Of a stretch of DNA of 64,000 nucleotides, positions 63,441 to 64,000 are shown piece after piece. Location: assembly GCF_029338295.1 (NCBI RefSeq), contig NZ_CP119791.1, positions 1,984,001 to 2,048,000 on the forward strand, in the 5' to 3' direction. Under the pieces are notes generated by a model. That model searched no databases and was not told the origin of the DNA. It was given only the letters and a program-made list of their open reading frames with translations. Positions within the stretch are counted from its first letter, which is position 1. The number at the start of each line of letters is the position of its first letter. The DNA is from Haladaptatus sp. QDMS2. Its GTDB lineage: Archaea > Halobacteriota > Halobacteria > Halobacteriales > Halococcaceae. The position numbers and the translations under genes are program-made.

Positions 63441-64000
63441 TCAGTCGTCAGCGAAGCCCGCCGTGTCCTCGCGCTCGTTGTACCACACGTCCACGTGGCG
63501 TTCCGGTTCGTAGGGTTTGCCCACGATGTCGAGGCGGCCGTCGCCGTTCAGGTCGACGACTTTCGCCTCGTGGGTGGGAATTCCCGTCGCGATGACCACC
63601 GGTTCGAACGTGCCGTCACCCTGGTTGTGGAACACGAAGTGACGGGGGTTCGGATTCTCGCCGAGGCCCATCTCGCCGACGTAGATGTCGAGGTGGCCGT
63701 CGCCGTCTACGTCCGCGACCTGCAAACTGTGCGGGCAGAACAGGTCTTCGTGGATGAAGGTCGCCTCCCACGTCGGCGGGTCGAGAATCGCGAGGCGGCC
63801 GGGGTGGGTACCGTAGGTTGGCGAGTCGCCCTCTGCCAGGATTATCTCAAGGTCTCCATCGTCGTCTATGTCCGCGACGGCGGCACGGGTGTAGTCCCAC
63901 CCCGTCGAAATTTCTTCGTGGTGCCAAAGTTCGCCGGGCGTGGCAGGCTGTGAGAAGATGTGCGGGCCAGCGACGACTTCCGTCTCGCCGTCGCCGTCTA
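63441..64000 (-). CDS. FG-GAP/VCBS repeat protein, partial
   Basis: The C-terminal 185 residues are visible; the start is beyond the window edge. Repeats with calcium-binding DxDxDG pattern recur: DIDDDGDLEIILAEG, DVDGDGHLDIYVGEM and DLNGDGRLDIVGKP. This is an integrin-like beta-propeller, usually secreted, so the missing N-terminus probably has a signal peptide. Function unknown. Confidence 0.88.
   Translation of the reverse strand, partial: DGDGETEVVAGPHIFSQPATPGELWHHEEISTGWDYTRAAVADIDDDGDLEIILAEGDSPTYGTHPGRLAILDPPTWEATFIHEDLFCPHSLQVADVDGDGHLDIYVGEMGLGENPNPRHFVFHNQGDGTFEPVVIATGIPTHEAKVVDLNGDGRLDIVGKPYEPERHVDVWYNEREDTAGFADD

Overview
The window is chromosomal DNA of a halophilic archaeon (class Halobacteria). 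The evidence is high GC content with strong third-position G/C, very acidic proteins, many leaderless genes with a TATA-like box about 25-30 bp before the start codon, and archaeal-type genes: LonB, a group II chaperonin, archaeal CoA enzymes (pantoate kinase and phosphopantothenate synthetase), ADH synthase, ThiR/Thi4, SMC-ScpA and TRAM proteins. I cannot name the genus from sequence alone. I found no rRNA, tRNA or CRISPR array.

Layout. 0-3.3 kb: tryptophan/aromatic operon on the minus strand (trpC-trpB-trpA, then ADH synthase, cut by the window edge). 3.4-8.2 kb: an MGMT-like protein without its cysteine, small hypotheticals, a VOC protein and lonB with a CPBP protease. 8.4-10.3 kb: NMN adenylyltransferase, SAM hydrolase-like protein and a TRIC-type channel in overlapping genes. 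10.3-20.6 kb: thermosome, amidohydrolase, glycosyltransferase, methyltransferase, small zinc and winged-helix proteins, MBL hydrolase, MFS transporter, cupin and TRAM protein. 20.6-31.5 kb: SPFH/NfeD pair, pyruvate kinase, MetRS, membrane proteins, lipoprotein and PEP synthase. 31.7-35.8 kb: PhzF, phosphoribosyltransferase, AEC transporter, MTA phosphorylase and a tiny 34-aa gene. 35.9-41.2 kb: Nudix-like, ScpA, SMC and a coiled-coil protein in one direction. 41.3-46.9 kb: GatB, a membrane-anchored winged-helix protein, an S8-family protein without its catalytic Asp, a TnpB element and Pth2. 47-51.1 kb: Yip1, Dcd, ThiR, methyltransferase and Thi4. 51.2-55.4 kb: the CoA pair, a flavin-type protein and an MFS transporter. 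55.5-57.1 kb: AspRS with a triplicated gene end. 57.1-59.1 kb: an AT-rich region, a leader ORF, a DUF7344-type protein and a winged-helix protein. 59.3-62.7 kb: a glycan cluster (two GT2 enzymes, a Gfo/Idh oxidoreductase and a Cys-rich small protein). 62.7-64 kb: a NicO-type metal transporter and a partial FG-GAP protein.

Most of the window is ordinary housekeeping. The observations most worth a second look are: (1) tandem 71-bp-period copies of the aspS 3' end, in which five base differences within the last six codons are all synonymous and hairpin positions covary; (2) a second copy of the TnpB guide-RNA-like scaffold just upstream of the tnpB element, with identical stem and loop spacing; (3) the S8 pseudoprotease beside a membrane-tethered winged-helix protein; (4) a leaderless 43-codon ORF 5 bp ahead of a DUF7344-type gene; and (5) a palindrome over the thi4 promoter, about 2 kb from thiR.
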